Source of the DNA: Bacteroidales bacterium
GTDB taxonomy: Bacteria > Bacteroidota > Bacteroidia > Bacteroidales > JAOZVK01
Direction of reading: 5' to 3'
NCBI GenBank assembly: GCA_029938185.1
Contig: JAOZVK010000069.1
Span: 1 to 15,733, forward strand
Length of the DNA stretch: 15,733 bases
Positions 1 through 8,904 of the stretch are shown here, piece after piece. The notes below the pieces were generated by a model. That model saw only the letters and a list, made by a program, of their open reading frames with translations. It did not search any database and was not told the origin of the DNA. The position numbers and the translations under genes are program-made. How positions within the stretch are numbered: position 1 is the first letter of the stretch; every line of letters starts with the position of its first letter.

Positions 1-22
1 CTATGATTAAAACTACTTGAAA

Positions 23-54
23 AACAAGACTGTCCAACTTCTGACGGGTAGCCA
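23..54 (+). repeat. 32-bp interspersed repeat, copy 1
   Basis: This stretch is identical over 32 bases to 8961-8992. It contains CTGTCCAACTTCTGACGGG and is noticeably richer in G and C than the DNA around it. Similarity extends a few bases to the left (CTTGA here, CCTGA in the other copy). Both copies are intergenic, on the same strand, and lie upstream of a ~105-bp arm. I do not recognise a function. It could be the end of a mobile element or a conserved intergenic repeat. Confidence 0.85.
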
Positions 55-83
55 TTTAATACTGTAAACGGTTAGTATTTTAA

Positions 84-116
84 CTTTTTGTTTTATACAA
101 TCGACTAACAATTAAT
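84..116 (+). repeat. truncated arm fragment
   Basis: The stretch TTTTTGTTTTATACAATCG followed by ACTAACAATTA resembles the middle of arm B (2371-2404), which reads TTTGTTTTTGTACAATTGG and then CTACATGATAGCAATTTA. It lacks the GCGTAAGC core and runs into an AT-rich direct repeat (ATTCATA units, 111-133). It is probably the remnant of an older arm copy just outside arm A. Confidence 0.4.
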
Positions 117-148
117 TCATAATTCATAATTTACCCGTTTAGGGTATA

Positions 149-255
149 TAAGTACTGTTATAAAAGTTTTTCGACATTTACTTATTCATAATTCTCTGAT
201 TAAGTTGTTTTTATGCTAATGCGTAAACAACTATAAATAGGTCGAAAACCTTAAC
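149..255 (+). repeat. arm A: ~105-bp repeat upstream of the ATPase operon
   Basis: This is a full copy of the repeat family. It opens with TAAGTACTG, passes through AAAAGTTTTTCGACATTTAC, and closes with ATGCGTAAACAACTATAAAT and then AGGTCGAAAACCTTAAC. It is closest to arm D (10587-10692), sharing ACTTATTCATAAT and CTCTGATTA in the middle. It ends 28 bases before the ATPase start codon, in sense orientation. The hairpin keeps four of five pairs (AGGT/ACCT). It may carry the promoter and leader of the operon, but I see no exact TAnnTTTG box in this copy. Confidence 0.85.
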
Positions 256-283
256 TTTGTTTTTCAATAAAATGTAATAAACA

Positions 284-1723
284 ATGGAAATAAAAATAAA
301 AAATTTAGGTGTAATTGATTATGCAAAAATAAATTTGGATAAAAATTTTTCTCTTTTTACTGGAAAAAATAATACAGGAAAATCTTATCTGAATTATTTG
401 TTGTATGGTTTATATAAAATTGACGAAAATGAATTTATTAGTCAAATTAATTCTATAATTTCGAAAAAGAGTGATTTAGAAATTGATAATAACAGTAAAA
501 TTATTACATTATCATTTAATATTTACGAATTTTTAGAAAAACAAATTCAACAAGTATTTGACATATATAGTTCAATTTTGCAACAAAATATACCAAATTT
601 ATTTGCAACTAATACTATAAAACCAAAAATAGAACTAATTTCATCTGATTTAGACAAACACTTTTTGTTTGAATTGAAAAAAAAAGAAATAAATAATGCT
701 GATACTTTTTATTACACTTACGAAGATTTAGATGAACGTTCAGGTAGTTTTTCGTTAACAAAAGGGATATTATCGTTTAAAACCAATAAATTAGCAAACA
801 ATTTTCTTGATAATACCAAATGGATAAACAATTTTCTCAAAGTTGCAACAAAAGCATTAATTCAAAATTCAATTTTTGAAATATTACGATTTATGAAAAG
901 AATTGTAACTTTTCCAAATAATCATCCAGCAAATTCAAATGTGTATTTCTTTTCTGCCGAACGTTCTGCGATAAATCTTTTTTATGAAGACATAATTCAA
1001 TCAAAAGCAAAAAAAGGGGATAATTTAAGCCAAATAATGACTTTTGAAGAATTTACAAAATATAAGCAAACAGGAGATGTTTCGTTTAATTACCCTTTGC
1101 CAATAAATGATTATTTATATTACATAGATTATCTTGGCAAATTAAATAAACGAAAAAGTGAATTAACTTCGCTTTCCGCAGATTTGGAAAAATTAATAGG
1201 TGGAAAAATTAAATTAGGAGAATACAATGAACTTAAATTTATTCCAAACAATCAAAAATTAAATCTTAATTTGCATACTGCTTCTTCCACTGTAAAATCA
1301 TTTGCAGGATTAGTCTTTTATTTTACTCATCTCGCAAAAAAAGGAGATACAATTTTTATTGATGAGCCTGAATTAAACTTACACCCTGACAATCAAAGAT
1401 TAATTGCCAGAATTTTAGCAAAAGCTTTCAATAGTGGAATAAAATTATTTGTGAGTACGCATAGCGATTATATAATTAGAGAATTGAATAATCTCATAAT
1501 GTTAAATCAAAATACAGCAAAAGCAAAAAAAATCCAAAAAAAATATGGATATTTAACAGACGAATTGATTGATTATAATAGTATTAATGTACACTTATGC
1601 AACAATAATGAAGTAAAATCAATTCCTATAGATGAAACTGGGTTTGAAATTGAAACAATTGATACCGAAATAAATTTACTGAATAAAGTGTCACAAGATA
1701 TTTTCTTTTCTTTATACGATTAA
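284..1723 (+). CDS. AAA ATPase of the SMC/OLD-like (AAA_15/AAA_21) class
   Basis: This 479-residue cytoplasmic protein has the motifs of an ABC-type ATPase. The Walker A motif GKNNTGKS is at residues 27-34, close to the N-terminus as expected for this class. SAERSAI at 224-230 matches the family's usual AERS/N motif, and SSTVKSFAGL at 334-343 sits where the signature motif belongs. Walker B, TIFIDEPELNLHP, is at 356-368 (D360, E361), and the switch histidine is in STHSDYIIREL at 391-401. Residues 40-320 form a helical, Lys/Asn-rich insertion. The next gene starts one base after the stop, so the two are almost certainly cotranscribed and probably act together. ATPases of this type power many two-gene phage-defence systems. 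The defence role is inference; I could not match a named system. The start follows arm A and no better upstream ATG is visible. Confidence 0.85.
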   Translation: MEIKIKNLGVIDYAKINLDKNFSLFTGKNNTGKSYLNYLLYGLYKIDENEFISQINSIISKKSDLEIDNNSKIITLSFNIYEFLEKQIQQVFDIYSSILQQNIPNLFATNTIKPKIELISSDLDKHFLFELKKKEINNADTFYYTYEDLDERSGSFSLTKGILSFKTNKLANNFLDNTKWINNFLKVATKALIQNSIFEILRFMKRIVTFPNNHPANSNVYFFSAERSAINLFYEDIIQSKAKKGDNLSQIMTFEEFTKYKQTGDVSFNYPLPINDYLYYIDYLGKLNKRKSELTSLSADLEKLIGGKIKLGEYNELKFIPNNQKLNLNLHTASSTVKSFAGLVFYFTHLAKKGDTIFIDEPELNLHPDNQRLIARILAKAFNSGIKLFVSTHSDYIIRELNNLIMLNQNTAKAKKIQKKYGYLTDELIDYNSINVHLCNNNEVKSIPIDETGFEIETIDTEINLLNKVSQDIFFSLYD

Positions 1724-1724
1724 T

Positions 1725-2267
1725 ATGGATATTTTACAACAAATCAGCAATATTATTACAAACAATTTCGGAGAGTTTTGTGGAGGAGCAGTATTTCTAA
1801 AAGAAACTGATTTAGGAAGTACGACAAAAGATATTAAAATAAAAAAGAAAGGTCGGTTATTTCAAGCAAAATTTGACAAACAAAAACAAAATTCAATAGA
1901 AATATTTCCTTATTTTACTAACAAAAAAGGATTAAGAAAAGTTAGCGATTATATTTTGTTCTATTTAACAAATAATAAGTTATACATTTTTATATGTGAG
2001 CTAAAATCAAAAAATACAACAGGCTCTAAATATCAAATTGAAGCTGGTTTTGTGTTAGCACAGTTTTTAATAAATACAGCTATTAGAATGCAAGATTTTC
2101 CTAAAATAGAAATAGAATATAGAGCTTTACTTTTTTCGCATAAAGGAATAGTTAAAGGAACAGCTAAAGTAAAAAAAATCAAATATGATATATATTCATC
2201 TTCTAATCTAAAATGGATACATTTGAAAGACGGTGAAGATTACAATTTAGATTTATTATGTGAATAA
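1725..2267 (+). CDS. small partner of the ATPase, possible PD-(D/E)xK nuclease
   Basis: This 180-residue protein is not one I recognise by name. Its central part reads SDYILFYLTNNKLYIFICEL and then KSK. A hydrophobic strand carrying D75, a turn, and a second strand ending in E92-L-K94 is the spacing and layout of a PD-(D/E)xK nuclease core (D-x16-E-x-K). QIEAGFVLAQFLI at 104-116 would be the following helix. The N-terminus (GEFCGGAVFLKETD, 16-29) and the basic C-terminus (143-157) are unassigned. It starts one base after the ATPase stop, so it is the second gene of that operon. By analogy with ATPase-effector pairs it would be the effector. There is no HNH, Toprim or DUF4435 signature. The nuclease call rests on one motif and is inference; a purely structural partner is the alternative. 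Confidence 0.5.
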   Translation: MDILQQISNIITNNFGEFCGGAVFLKETDLGSTTKDIKIKKKGRLFQAKFDKQKQNSIEIFPYFTNKKGLRKVSDYILFYLTNNKLYIFICELKSKNTTGSKYQIEAGFVLAQFLINTAIRMQDFPKIEIEYRALLFSHKGIVKGTAKVKKIKYDIYSSSNLKWIHLKDGEDYNLDLLCE

Positions 2268-2305
2268 TCAAGTTGCTATCAACACATTCACATTAATTTA
2301 TATAT

Positions 2306-2334
2306 AATCTTCAACCTATTAATGTTACTTTCAC
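2306..2334 (-). repeat. inverted arm-core fragment behind the ATPase operon
   Basis: Read on the minus strand, this begins GTGAAAGTAACATTAATAGG and continues TTGAAGAT. That matches the inner end of the arms (GCGTAAGCCACATTAAATAGG, then TCGAAGA) with small gaps. It lies 39 bases after the stop of the small partner gene, facing inward, where the right-hand arm of a cassette would sit. It could also base-pair with the core of arm B (about 2416-2441) as a hairpin between the two transcription units. Confidence 0.55.
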
Positions 2335-2342
2335 TTTTATTG

Positions 2343-2449
2343 TAAGTAGTCTTACAAAAATTTTTCGCCATTTGTTTTTGTACAATTGGCTACATGATAG
2401 CAATTTATAAAAATGCGTAAGCCACATTAAATAGGTCGAAGACCTTACC
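2343..2449 (+). repeat. arm B: ~105-bp repeat upstream of the kinase gene
   Basis: This is a full arm opening with TAAGTAGTCTTACAAAAATT, with CGCCATTTGTTTTTGTACAA in the middle. It closes with ATGCGTAAGCCACATTAAAT and AGGTCGAAGACCTTACC. It belongs to the same subfamily as arms G and H (CATTTGTTTT, GCCACATTAAAT). The hairpin AGGTC-GAA-GACCT is perfect. The arm ends 26 bases before the kinase start codon, in sense orientation. Confidence 0.85.
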
Positions 2450-2475
2450 ATTGAAAGTATAAAAGTAAAGCAAAA

Positions 2476-5400
2476 ATGGAAAAACATTTAATAAAAATAT
2501 TCGAAACCAACTATGTTACTATTTACAAGGGTATTGTAGAAGGCTTTGCAAACGAAATTATTCTTAAAATTCTCACCACTGATTATCCTTTAGAAACAGA
2601 ACTTTTAAAATTCAAAAATGAATATGAATATACTAATGATTTGAATATTAAGGGGGTTCGAAGTGCATTAAAACTTGGTGAAATTGACAATAAACCTGCA
2701 TTGTTTTTAGAATATATTAATGGAATTACTTTCAAAAAAATTGTTTTACAAAAGAACTATGATATTTATAAACTATTAGAAATTGCAGTTAAAACAGCAC
2801 AAATACTTGGCGAAATTCATACAAATCATATAATACATAATGACATAAATTCGCAAAATATATTACTCAAAAACAATAAATATGTATATATTATAGATTT
2901 TGGAATTTCGACAAAATACAATCTCAAAGCTCAAAGTTTTAGTAATAAAACACATTTTGAAGGTACACTAAAATATATGTCGCCCGAACAAACTGGAAGA
3001 GTAAACAGAACGGTAGATTATAGAACCGATTTATATTCGTTTGGAGTAGTTTTATACGAATTGTTTACAGGCAAATTACCTTTTGAACAAAGCGATGCTA
3101 TGGAATTAATTCATGCTCATATTGCTAAGATGCCTGTTTTGCCGCATAAAATAAATCCAGAAATTCCCGAAATATTATCAAAGATTATATTGAAATTACT
3201 TGCCAAAAATGCAGAAGACCGTTATCAATCTGCTTTTGGTTTAAAATACGACCTTGCTCAATTACTAAATTCGCAAGATTTTACAAATGATTTTCAACTT
3301 GGTGAAAAAGATTTTTCAGGACAAATCATAATTTCCGAAAAACTATATGGACGCAAAGCAGAAATTGATAAATTAAATATTGCTTTTGATAATATTTTGC
3401 AAGGCAGTGTTGAGTTAGTTCTCGTTTCTGGTGTGTCTGGAGTAGGTAAGTCATTATTAATAAATGAAATTCAAAAACCGGTCGCCAACAAAAATGGATT
3501 ATTCATTACAGGCGCTTTTGATATTTCGCATCAGCACACACCATATTATGCAATAAAACAATTGTTTAAAGATTTTGTGGAATATATCCTTTCCGAAAAT
3601 AACGAAAATCTACAATATTGGGAAAAACTAATAAAAAAAGCATTAAGCGATGTTGGTAAAGTTATTACTGATATTATTCCAGAACTTGAATTGATTATAG
3701 GTAAACAAGATGATATTGAGAAGCTACCAAGTCAAGAAGCCAAAAACAGGTTTAATTATGTATGGTCGAATTTTATTACAGCAATTTGTAAACAAAATCA
3801 CCCTGTTGTTATGTTTTTCGATAATATGCAATTTGCCGATACTGCTTCATTAGATTTGTTACACAATATTTTATCAAACTACGAAACTAACTACCTGCTT
3901 GTTATTGCTGCCTACAAACAAACTGATTATCTTGATAATGATGGATTCTCCAATTTTCTGAAAGCTGTTGAAAATACTGATATTAGTATAGATAGTTTAT
4001 CAGTAGAAAATTTGAAAAAAGATGATATTAATCTACTATTAAAAGATACTTTAAAATTAGAAACAGAAACGAAATATGTAGAATTATCTGATTTGATTTT
4101 TAATAAAACAAAAGGAAATCCATTTTTTATTTCACAATTTTTGAAATTATTATATAGCAAAAATATTATTACATTTGATAGTATAAAAGGCTATTGGAAT
4201 TATGATATAAAAAAAATCAATAATGAATCGCATACAGATAATGTTATTGATTTGTTGATATATAAAATACGTAGACTAGCTATTAAAACTCAATATATAC
4301 TAAATATTGCTGCTTGTATTGGAAATAATTTTAACATTTTATTTTTATCAAAAATTTGTAAAAAAAATGAACAAGAAACACTAAAATTACTAAGAATTGC
4401 ACTTGATTTGGAATTAATTAGCCCAAGTATAAACAACGAATATGTTTTTAATCACAGCAGAATACAGCAAGCTGTTGAACTTGCTATCGGTAAAAATGAA
4501 AAAAAAGGTATTCATTACAGCATTGGCAAACAGATGCTAAATAATATGAAAGCTAATTCAGATTCTGCATATATTTTTAATACAGTTAATCAGTTAAATT
4601 ATGGTATTGAAATTGAAAACGATATAAATAAAATAAAATCAATATCGGAACTTAATTTTACTGCATCTCAAAATGCTAAAAACGAAACCGCTTATAAAAC
4701 TGCTTATGAATACATTACAATAGCTGTAAAACTTTTACCTGATAATATATGTAAATCCGATTACAAAAAAACTATCAAGATATATAGCGAATATGCTGAA
4801 CTTGCATATCTTTCTGGAGAGTTTGAAGAATCACTAAAATGTATAAAAATAATTGTAAATAATTCAAGAACTTTATTAGACAGCTTAGATGCACATTATA
4901 CTCTTTTACAAATATACAAATCGCAAGGAAAATATGATAAATTAGAACAAGACGGTTTTGAATTAATAAACAAATTAGGATTAAAAATTCCTTTACTCCC
5001 GACAAAGCAACAAGTAGAAATTTTACAAAAAGAAGTTGATGAAAAAATGCAGATGTTTATTTCCGGTAAATTACATCAATTAAATATTGAACGAAATCAA
5101 GAAATAAATGCAGCATTCTCAATTTTTGAAATAGTAGGTCCTGCTCTAATGTCGTCAAATCAAGCATTATTCAATTATACAATTTTATATGATATAAAAC
5201 ATTTTTTACGATATAAGAACAGAGAACTAACTCCTACATTAGGTGTGTATGGTAATCAATTAGTAGAAAAAGGGCTATATGATGAAGCTTATAAATATTC
5301 AAAAAAAATTACAGAACTATTAGATTCGATGAAATCAGATTTTTACAAACCTAGGATAATATATGGTTTTATAGTTTTTGTGTATTCATGGAAAAAAAAT

Positions 5401-7794
5401 ATTCGTAAACTTGCCGAAAGTTTATATAATTGCTACATAAATAGTTTGAAGGTAGGCGATATTGAATTTGCAAGCTATACTTTTCAAACCTATGCAACTT
5501 ATAACTATTTTGGAGGAAAATCGCTTAATAAACTCAGTACTGAATTTGTAGACACAATTAAAATTCTATATAAATACAAAAAAGAGCATTCAATTCTTCA
5601 ACTAAAAGCATATCAACAGTCAGTTGAAAATCTTACAAGCAATTTTAATAAACCTGAAATTTTAATAGGAACTCATTTTGACGAAATCAAACAAAAAGAT
5701 ATTTATATAAAAGATAAGGATTTTATGAACCTTTGCTTTTTAAATATTGAAAAAATGTGGCTTTCTTGTTTATTTGGAAAATACGAGCAAGCATATAAAA
5801 CAGCACATGAAATTAAACAATATCTTGGTCGTATTGAATCTTTATACAATTTTCCTTTGTTTCACTTTTATTTTGCAGTTTCAGCTTTGCAGATTTATGA
5901 AAAAAATAGTGATAAAAATTTGCTTATCGAAATTGATAAAAGTATTGAAAAATATAGAATTTGGGTAAAACATAGCAGTGAAAACTTTCTACATAAACTA
6001 AAATTAATAGAAGCAGAAAAAATGCGTGTGACAGGAAATATTGAAAAAGCACGCATATACTATGATATTGCAATTCAGGCTTCTAAAAAAAGTAAATTCA
6101 TAAATGAAGAGGCAATTATTTGGGAATTTGCAGGACAGTTTTATATGAAACAAAAACTAAACTATCTTGCTGAATTTTACTTACAAAATGCTTATAAATT
6201 ATACCGTGTGTGGGGTGCAAATTCAAAATTAATACAATTAGAAAAACTTTATCCGCAGTATAATTTAAACAAAAACGAACGCTCAATTAATGACACTTTA
6301 ACCGAAAGTTCAGGCACTACATTTATAGATAATTCAAGTTTTGATTTTCGTAGTATATTGAAATCATTACAAGCAATATCCCATGAAATACATTACGAAA
6401 AAATAATAAAAATTACACTTTCACTTGCAATGGAAAATACTGGAGCAAAGAAGATTGTTGTAATACAAAAAAGAAATGCTAAGTTTATTATTGCTGCGTA
6501 TAGAGAAGATGCTATTGAAGATATTAATACAGGTAGTTTTGAAAATATTGAAAAATCAAATAAAATCCCGCTTAGTATTATTAAATATGCAATTAGAACA
6601 AAAAATCCTGTAATTTTGCAAAATGCTTTTTTTGAAAAAAATTATAAAAATGATATTTATGTAAAGAAACATAAACTAAAATCGGTTCTTTGTTATCCTG
6701 CATTATATAAAAGTAAGCTTACAGCAATTATTTATTTTGAAAACAATTTATCGCCAAATATTTTTACAAAACAACGACTCGAAATAGTAAATATGTTGGC
6801 AACTCAGACCTTTATATCTCTTGAAAATGCAAATTTGTACAAAAATCTTGAAAAGAGAGTGGCTGAAAGAACCGAAGAACTTGCACACGCAAATAAAAGC
6901 CTAAAGACTAAAAATATTGAAATAGAAGAAAGTCATAAACATATAACAGCAAGTATAAATTATGCCAAGCGAATTCAACAAGCAATGCTACCCACCCAAA
7001 ATATTTTTAAAGAATACTTTTCGGAGCATTTTATATTATACAAACCGCGCGATATAGTTAGTGGCGATTTTTACTGGGCAAAAGAAGTTGAATCTACTGA
7101 AACAGGTGATATGGGAATTGTTTTTGCAGCAGCAGATTGTACAGGACATGGTGTGCCGGGAGCATTTGTAAGTATGTTGGGTATTACATTTCTTAATGAA
7201 ATTGTAAGGACAAAAGCCGCCGAAAACGCAGGCGATGCTTTAAACTATTTACGTGAAAGTGTAAAAAACTCACTAGGTCAAACTGGTAAAATGAATGAAC
7301 AAAAAGATGGAATGGACATAGCTCTTTGTGCATTTGATACTGCAAAACTGGAACTTATGTATGCTGGAGCACACAATTCCATTTATATAATATTTAATGA
7401 TAAAGTAGATAATGAGAGAATTACTGAATTTGAAAAAAATCAAAATATCAAAATATACAAACAATCATACAATTCTGCACAAGTTAAATATTTAGTAGAA
7501 ATAAAAGCCGACCGTCAACCAATAGGTGTTTATTATAAAGAAAAACCATTTACTACACACAGAATAAGACTAAAAAAAGACGATGTTATTTATGCTTTTT
7601 CTGATGGTTATGTTGACCAATTTCATGGAATTACAAATGAAAAATTTAAATTTAATCGTTTTAGAAATATTTTATTATCTATTGCTGACAAAGTACTTTT
7701 GGAACAAAAACATATATTAGAAAAAACATTTAATGAATGGAAAGGTGTAAGCAGTCAAATTGATGATGTCTTGATTATGGGAATGAAAGTATAG
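2476..7794 (+). CDS. fusion of Ser/Thr kinase, AAA ATPase, GAF and SpoIIE-type phosphatase
   Basis: This 1772-residue signalling protein has several domains in order. The kinase is at about 1-265: Lys31 in IILKIL, catalytic loop HNDINSQNIL at 121-130, DFGIS at 141-145, SPEQTGR at 169-175, DLYSFG at 185-190. A PknK/AAA_16-type ATPase follows at about 288-560, with Walker A GVSGVGKS at 319-326 and Walker B VVMFFDN at 444-450. A long helical, TPR-like region spans roughly 690-1280, a GAF domain about 1292-1450, and a coiled coil about 1453-1495. The PP2C-like SpoIIE phosphatase runs from about 1495 to the end. Its metal-binding acidic residues are visible in SGDFYW (1529), AADCTGHGVPGAF (from about 1552), DGMDIALC (1611), SDGYVDQF (1709) and QIDDVLIMG (1761). 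No membrane segment is seen, so it is probably cytoplasmic. The kinase lacks a clear glycine-rich loop, and Asn125 replaces the usual catalytic-loop Lys. It stands alone behind arm B. Its partner, perhaps an anti-sigma/STAS protein, is not in the window. Confidence 0.92.
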   Translation: MEKHLIKIFETNYVTIYKGIVEGFANEIILKILTTDYPLETELLKFKNEYEYTNDLNIKGVRSALKLGEIDNKPALFLEYINGITFKKIVLQKNYDIYKLLEIAVKTAQILGEIHTNHIIHNDINSQNILLKNNKYVYIIDFGISTKYNLKAQSFSNKTHFEGTLKYMSPEQTGRVNRTVDYRTDLYSFGVVLYELFTGKLPFEQSDAMELIHAHIAKMPVLPHKINPEIPEILSKIILKLLAKNAEDRYQSAFGLKYDLAQLLNSQDFTNDFQLGEKDFSGQIIISEKLYGRKAEIDKLNIAFDNILQGSVELVLVSGVSGVGKSLLINEIQKPVANKNGLFITGAFDISHQHTPYYAIKQLFKDFVEYILSENNENLQYWEKLIKKALSDVGKVITDIIPELELIIGKQDDIEKLPSQEAKNRFNYVWSNFITAICKQNHPVVMFFDNMQFADTASLDLLHNILSNYETNYLLVIAAYKQTDYLDNDGFSNFLKAVENTDISIDSLSVENLKKDDINLLLKDTLKLETETKYVELSDLIFNKTKGNPFFISQFLKLLYSKNIITFDSIKGYWNYDIKKINNESHTDNVIDLLIYKIRRLAIKTQYILNIAACIGNNFNILFLSKICKKNEQETLKLLRIALDLELISPSINNEYVFNHSRIQQAVELAIGKNEKKGIHYSIGKQMLNNMKANSDSAYIFNTVNQLNYGIEIENDINKIKSISELNFTASQNAKNETAYKTAYEYITIAVKLLPDNICKSDYKKTIKIYSEYAELAYLSGEFEESLKCIKIIVNNSRTLLDSLDAHYTLLQIYKSQGKYDKLEQDGFELINKLGLKIPLLPTKQQVEILQKEVDEKMQMFISGKLHQLNIERNQEINAAFSIFEIVGPALMSSNQALFNYTILYDIKHFLRYKNRELTPTLGVYGNQLVEKGLYDEAYKYSKKITELLDSMKSDFYKPRIIYGFIVFVYSWKKNIRKLAESLYNCYINSLKVGDIEFASYTFQTYATYNYFGGKSLNKLSTEFVDTIKILYKYKKEHSILQLKAYQQSVENLTSNFNKPEILIGTHFDEIKQKDIYIKDKDFMNLCFLNIEKMWLSCLFGKYEQAYKTAHEIKQYLGRIESLYNFPLFHFYFAVSALQIYEKNSDKNLLIEIDKSIEKYRIWVKHSSENFLHKLKLIEAEKMRVTGNIEKARIYYDIAIQASKKSKFINEEAIIWEFAGQFYMKQKLNYLAEFYLQNAYKLYRVWGANSKLIQLEKLYPQYNLNKNERSINDTLTESSGTTFIDNSSFDFRSILKSLQAISHEIHYEKIIKITLSLAMENTGAKKIVVIQKRNAKFIIAAYREDAIEDINTGSFENIEKSNKIPLSIIKYAIRTKNPVILQNAFFEKNYKNDIYVKKHKLKSVLCYPALYKSKLTAIIYFENNLSPNIFTKQRLEIVNMLATQTFISLENANLYKNLEKRVAERTEELAHANKSLKTKNIEIEESHKHITASINYAKRIQQAMLPTQNIFKEYFSEHFILYKPRDIVSGDFYWAKEVESTETGDMGIVFAAADCTGHGVPGAFVSMLGITFLNEIVRTKAAENAGDALNYLRESVKNSLGQTGKMNEQKDGMDIALCAFDTAKLELMYAGAHNSIYIIFNDKVDNERITEFEKNQNIKIYKQSYNSAQVKYLVEIKADRQPIGVYYKEKPFTTHRIRLKKDDVIYAFSDGYVDQFHGITNEKFKFNRFRNILLSIADKVLLEQKHILEKTFNEWKGVSSQIDDVLIMGMKV

Positions 7795-7803
7795 AAATGT
7801 TGT

Positions 7804-7821
7804 AAGGAGTTAAAAGCTAAA
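7804..7821 (+). repeat. 18-bp repeat shared with the rhodanese 3' end, copy 1
   Basis: AAGGAGTTAAAAGCTAAA, ten bases after the kinase stop, recurs exactly at 10420-10437. There it supplies the last codons and stop of the rhodanese gene. Here it is non-coding. Confidence 0.7.
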
Positions 7822-7840
7822 AGCGTCATTTTTATATAGC

Positions 7841-7912
7841 TATACTTTAAATGGTACAATTATTCAATGATACAATGGTACAATACTTTGATTAATAATT
7901 GATAACAGTTTA
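7841..7912 (+). repeat. octamer-based interspersed repeat, copy 1
   Basis: This 72-bp repeat is shared with 14971-15051 and is nearly identical outside one length difference. Its core is built of 8-base units: GGTACAAT, TATTCAAT, GATACAAT, GGTACAAT, ACTTTGAT. It ends with TTGATAACAGTTTA. Both copies sit just downstream of a + strand stop codon (kinase here, protease there). No coding function is apparent, and I cannot tell whether it acts in transcript ends. Confidence 0.85.
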
Positions 7913-7925
7913 GAGTATATCTACC

Positions 7926-7988
7926 TAACCACGAAGTTTGCCATAATAAAAACTCTGTGATACTCTGTGAAATTTTACTCTGTGGTTA
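7926..7988 (+). repeat. CTCTGTG repeat block with inverted ends
   Basis: Three CTCTGTG units (7952-7958, 7962-7968 and 7978-7984) are followed by GTTA. The block is bounded by a 7-bp perfect inverted repeat, TAACCAC at 7926-7932 and GTGGTTA at 7982-7988. From memory, blocks of this wording recur between genes in Bacteroidota, but I could not check. The 303-bp gap between the kinase and the nitroreductase holds this block, the octamer repeat and an AT-rich stretch, with no gene. Confidence 0.6.
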
Positions 7989-8050
7989 AAAAAAATATTT
8001 CTAAAATATGATACATGCCAAATTATCAATTACTTATATTAGGTGTAACC

Positions 8051-8075
8051 CAATTCGTAATTCATAATTAATAAT
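8051..8075 (+). repeat. AATTCATAATT-type simple repeat
   Basis: CAATTCGTAATTCATAATTA followed by ATAAT resembles the units at 111-133 and, inverted, about 11866-11905. It lies 23 bases before the nitroreductase start. This is the only annotated + gene besides the protease that lacks a sense-oriented arm. Confidence 0.5.
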
Positions 8076-8097
8076 GTAAATTTTAATAATAAATAAT

Positions 8098-8856
8098 ATG
8101 AACGAAACATTAAAAACATTAAAGAACATCAGAACAATTCATGGTAATTTTACTAAGCAAAATATTTCTGATGAAGATTTGAATACGATTTTGCAAACAA
8201 CATTAAGAGCACCTAATGCAGGTAATATGCAAACATATTCGATAATAAGTATAAAAGACAGAGATGTAATGAAAGAACTTTTTGCTTATAAAGGCAGTGT
8301 TGCTCTTGTATTTTGTGCCGACCATAACAGGCAGGTTGCTGCTGCCAAACAACTTGGTCATAACTTTAAACCAAATACAATTGGTTGGTTTATAACTGCA
8401 AGTACTGATGCTGTGCTTGCTGCACAAACGGCATCAATTACTGCTCAATCGCTTGGTATAGATACATTATTTACAACAGCTTTATATCGTGGCGATTTTA
8501 CTCGTACTAAACGTATATTGAATTTACCTGATAAATATTGTTTTCCAATAATTACTTTAATTCTTGGTTATCCAAAATCTGAACCAAAATATCTAAAAGG
8601 TAGATATTCAGGTAAAGGATTATTACATGATGGAAAATACGAAAAATTGAATGAAACAGAAATTACTGAAATGATAGAACAATATGATAACTTGGAAAAT
8701 CGTCTTGGAATTCCTGTTTTAGGACATTGGGAAAAAAATAATAAACATTTGCTTGATAAAATATTCTCGTTTTGGGGTAATGGTGGTGCTACCGAAAGTA
8801 GCAAACAATTGTATGATAGTTTGAAACTTACTGGTTATCTTGATGCAGAAGAATAA
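8098..8856 (+). CDS. nitroreductase-family FMN oxidoreductase
   Basis: This 252-residue protein is expected to bind FMN and reduce a nitro, quinone or flavin substrate with NAD(P)H in the cytoplasm. The N-terminal helix and IRTIHGNF (11-18) stand where the family usually has an IRSxRxF motif. ISDEDLNTILQTTLRAPNAG (23-42) followed by NMQTYS (43-48) is the usual phosphate/FMN-binding segment. TDAVLAAQTASITAQSLGID (103-122) is the long central helix, and LILGYPK (154-160) is the family's strand and GYP turn. The C-terminal 60 residues (GHWEKNN...LTGYLDAEE) resemble the extended tail of NfsA/Frp-like members. It has its own intergenic region on both sides and looks monocistronic. The true substrate cannot be read from the sequence. 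Confidence 0.85.
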   Translation: MNETLKTLKNIRTIHGNFTKQNISDEDLNTILQTTLRAPNAGNMQTYSIISIKDRDVMKELFAYKGSVALVFCADHNRQVAAAKQLGHNFKPNTIGWFITASTDAVLAAQTASITAQSLGIDTLFTTALYRGDFTRTKRILNLPDKYCFPIITLILGYPKSEPKYLKGRYSGKGLLHDGKYEKLNETEITEMIEQYDNLENRLGIPVLGHWEKNNKHLLDKIFSFWGNGGATESSKQLYDSLKLTGYLDAEE

Positions 8857-8904
8857 TGAAATAAGTGACTACACGTATAGTATTGGACTTTATTTTATTT
8901 TTTG

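Noticed and set aside
284..2267. PARIS, Septu or Gabija system
   Set aside because: The ATPase class fits, but the 180-residue partner has no DUF4435, Toprim, HNH or helicase motifs and is much shorter than a UvrD-like helicase.
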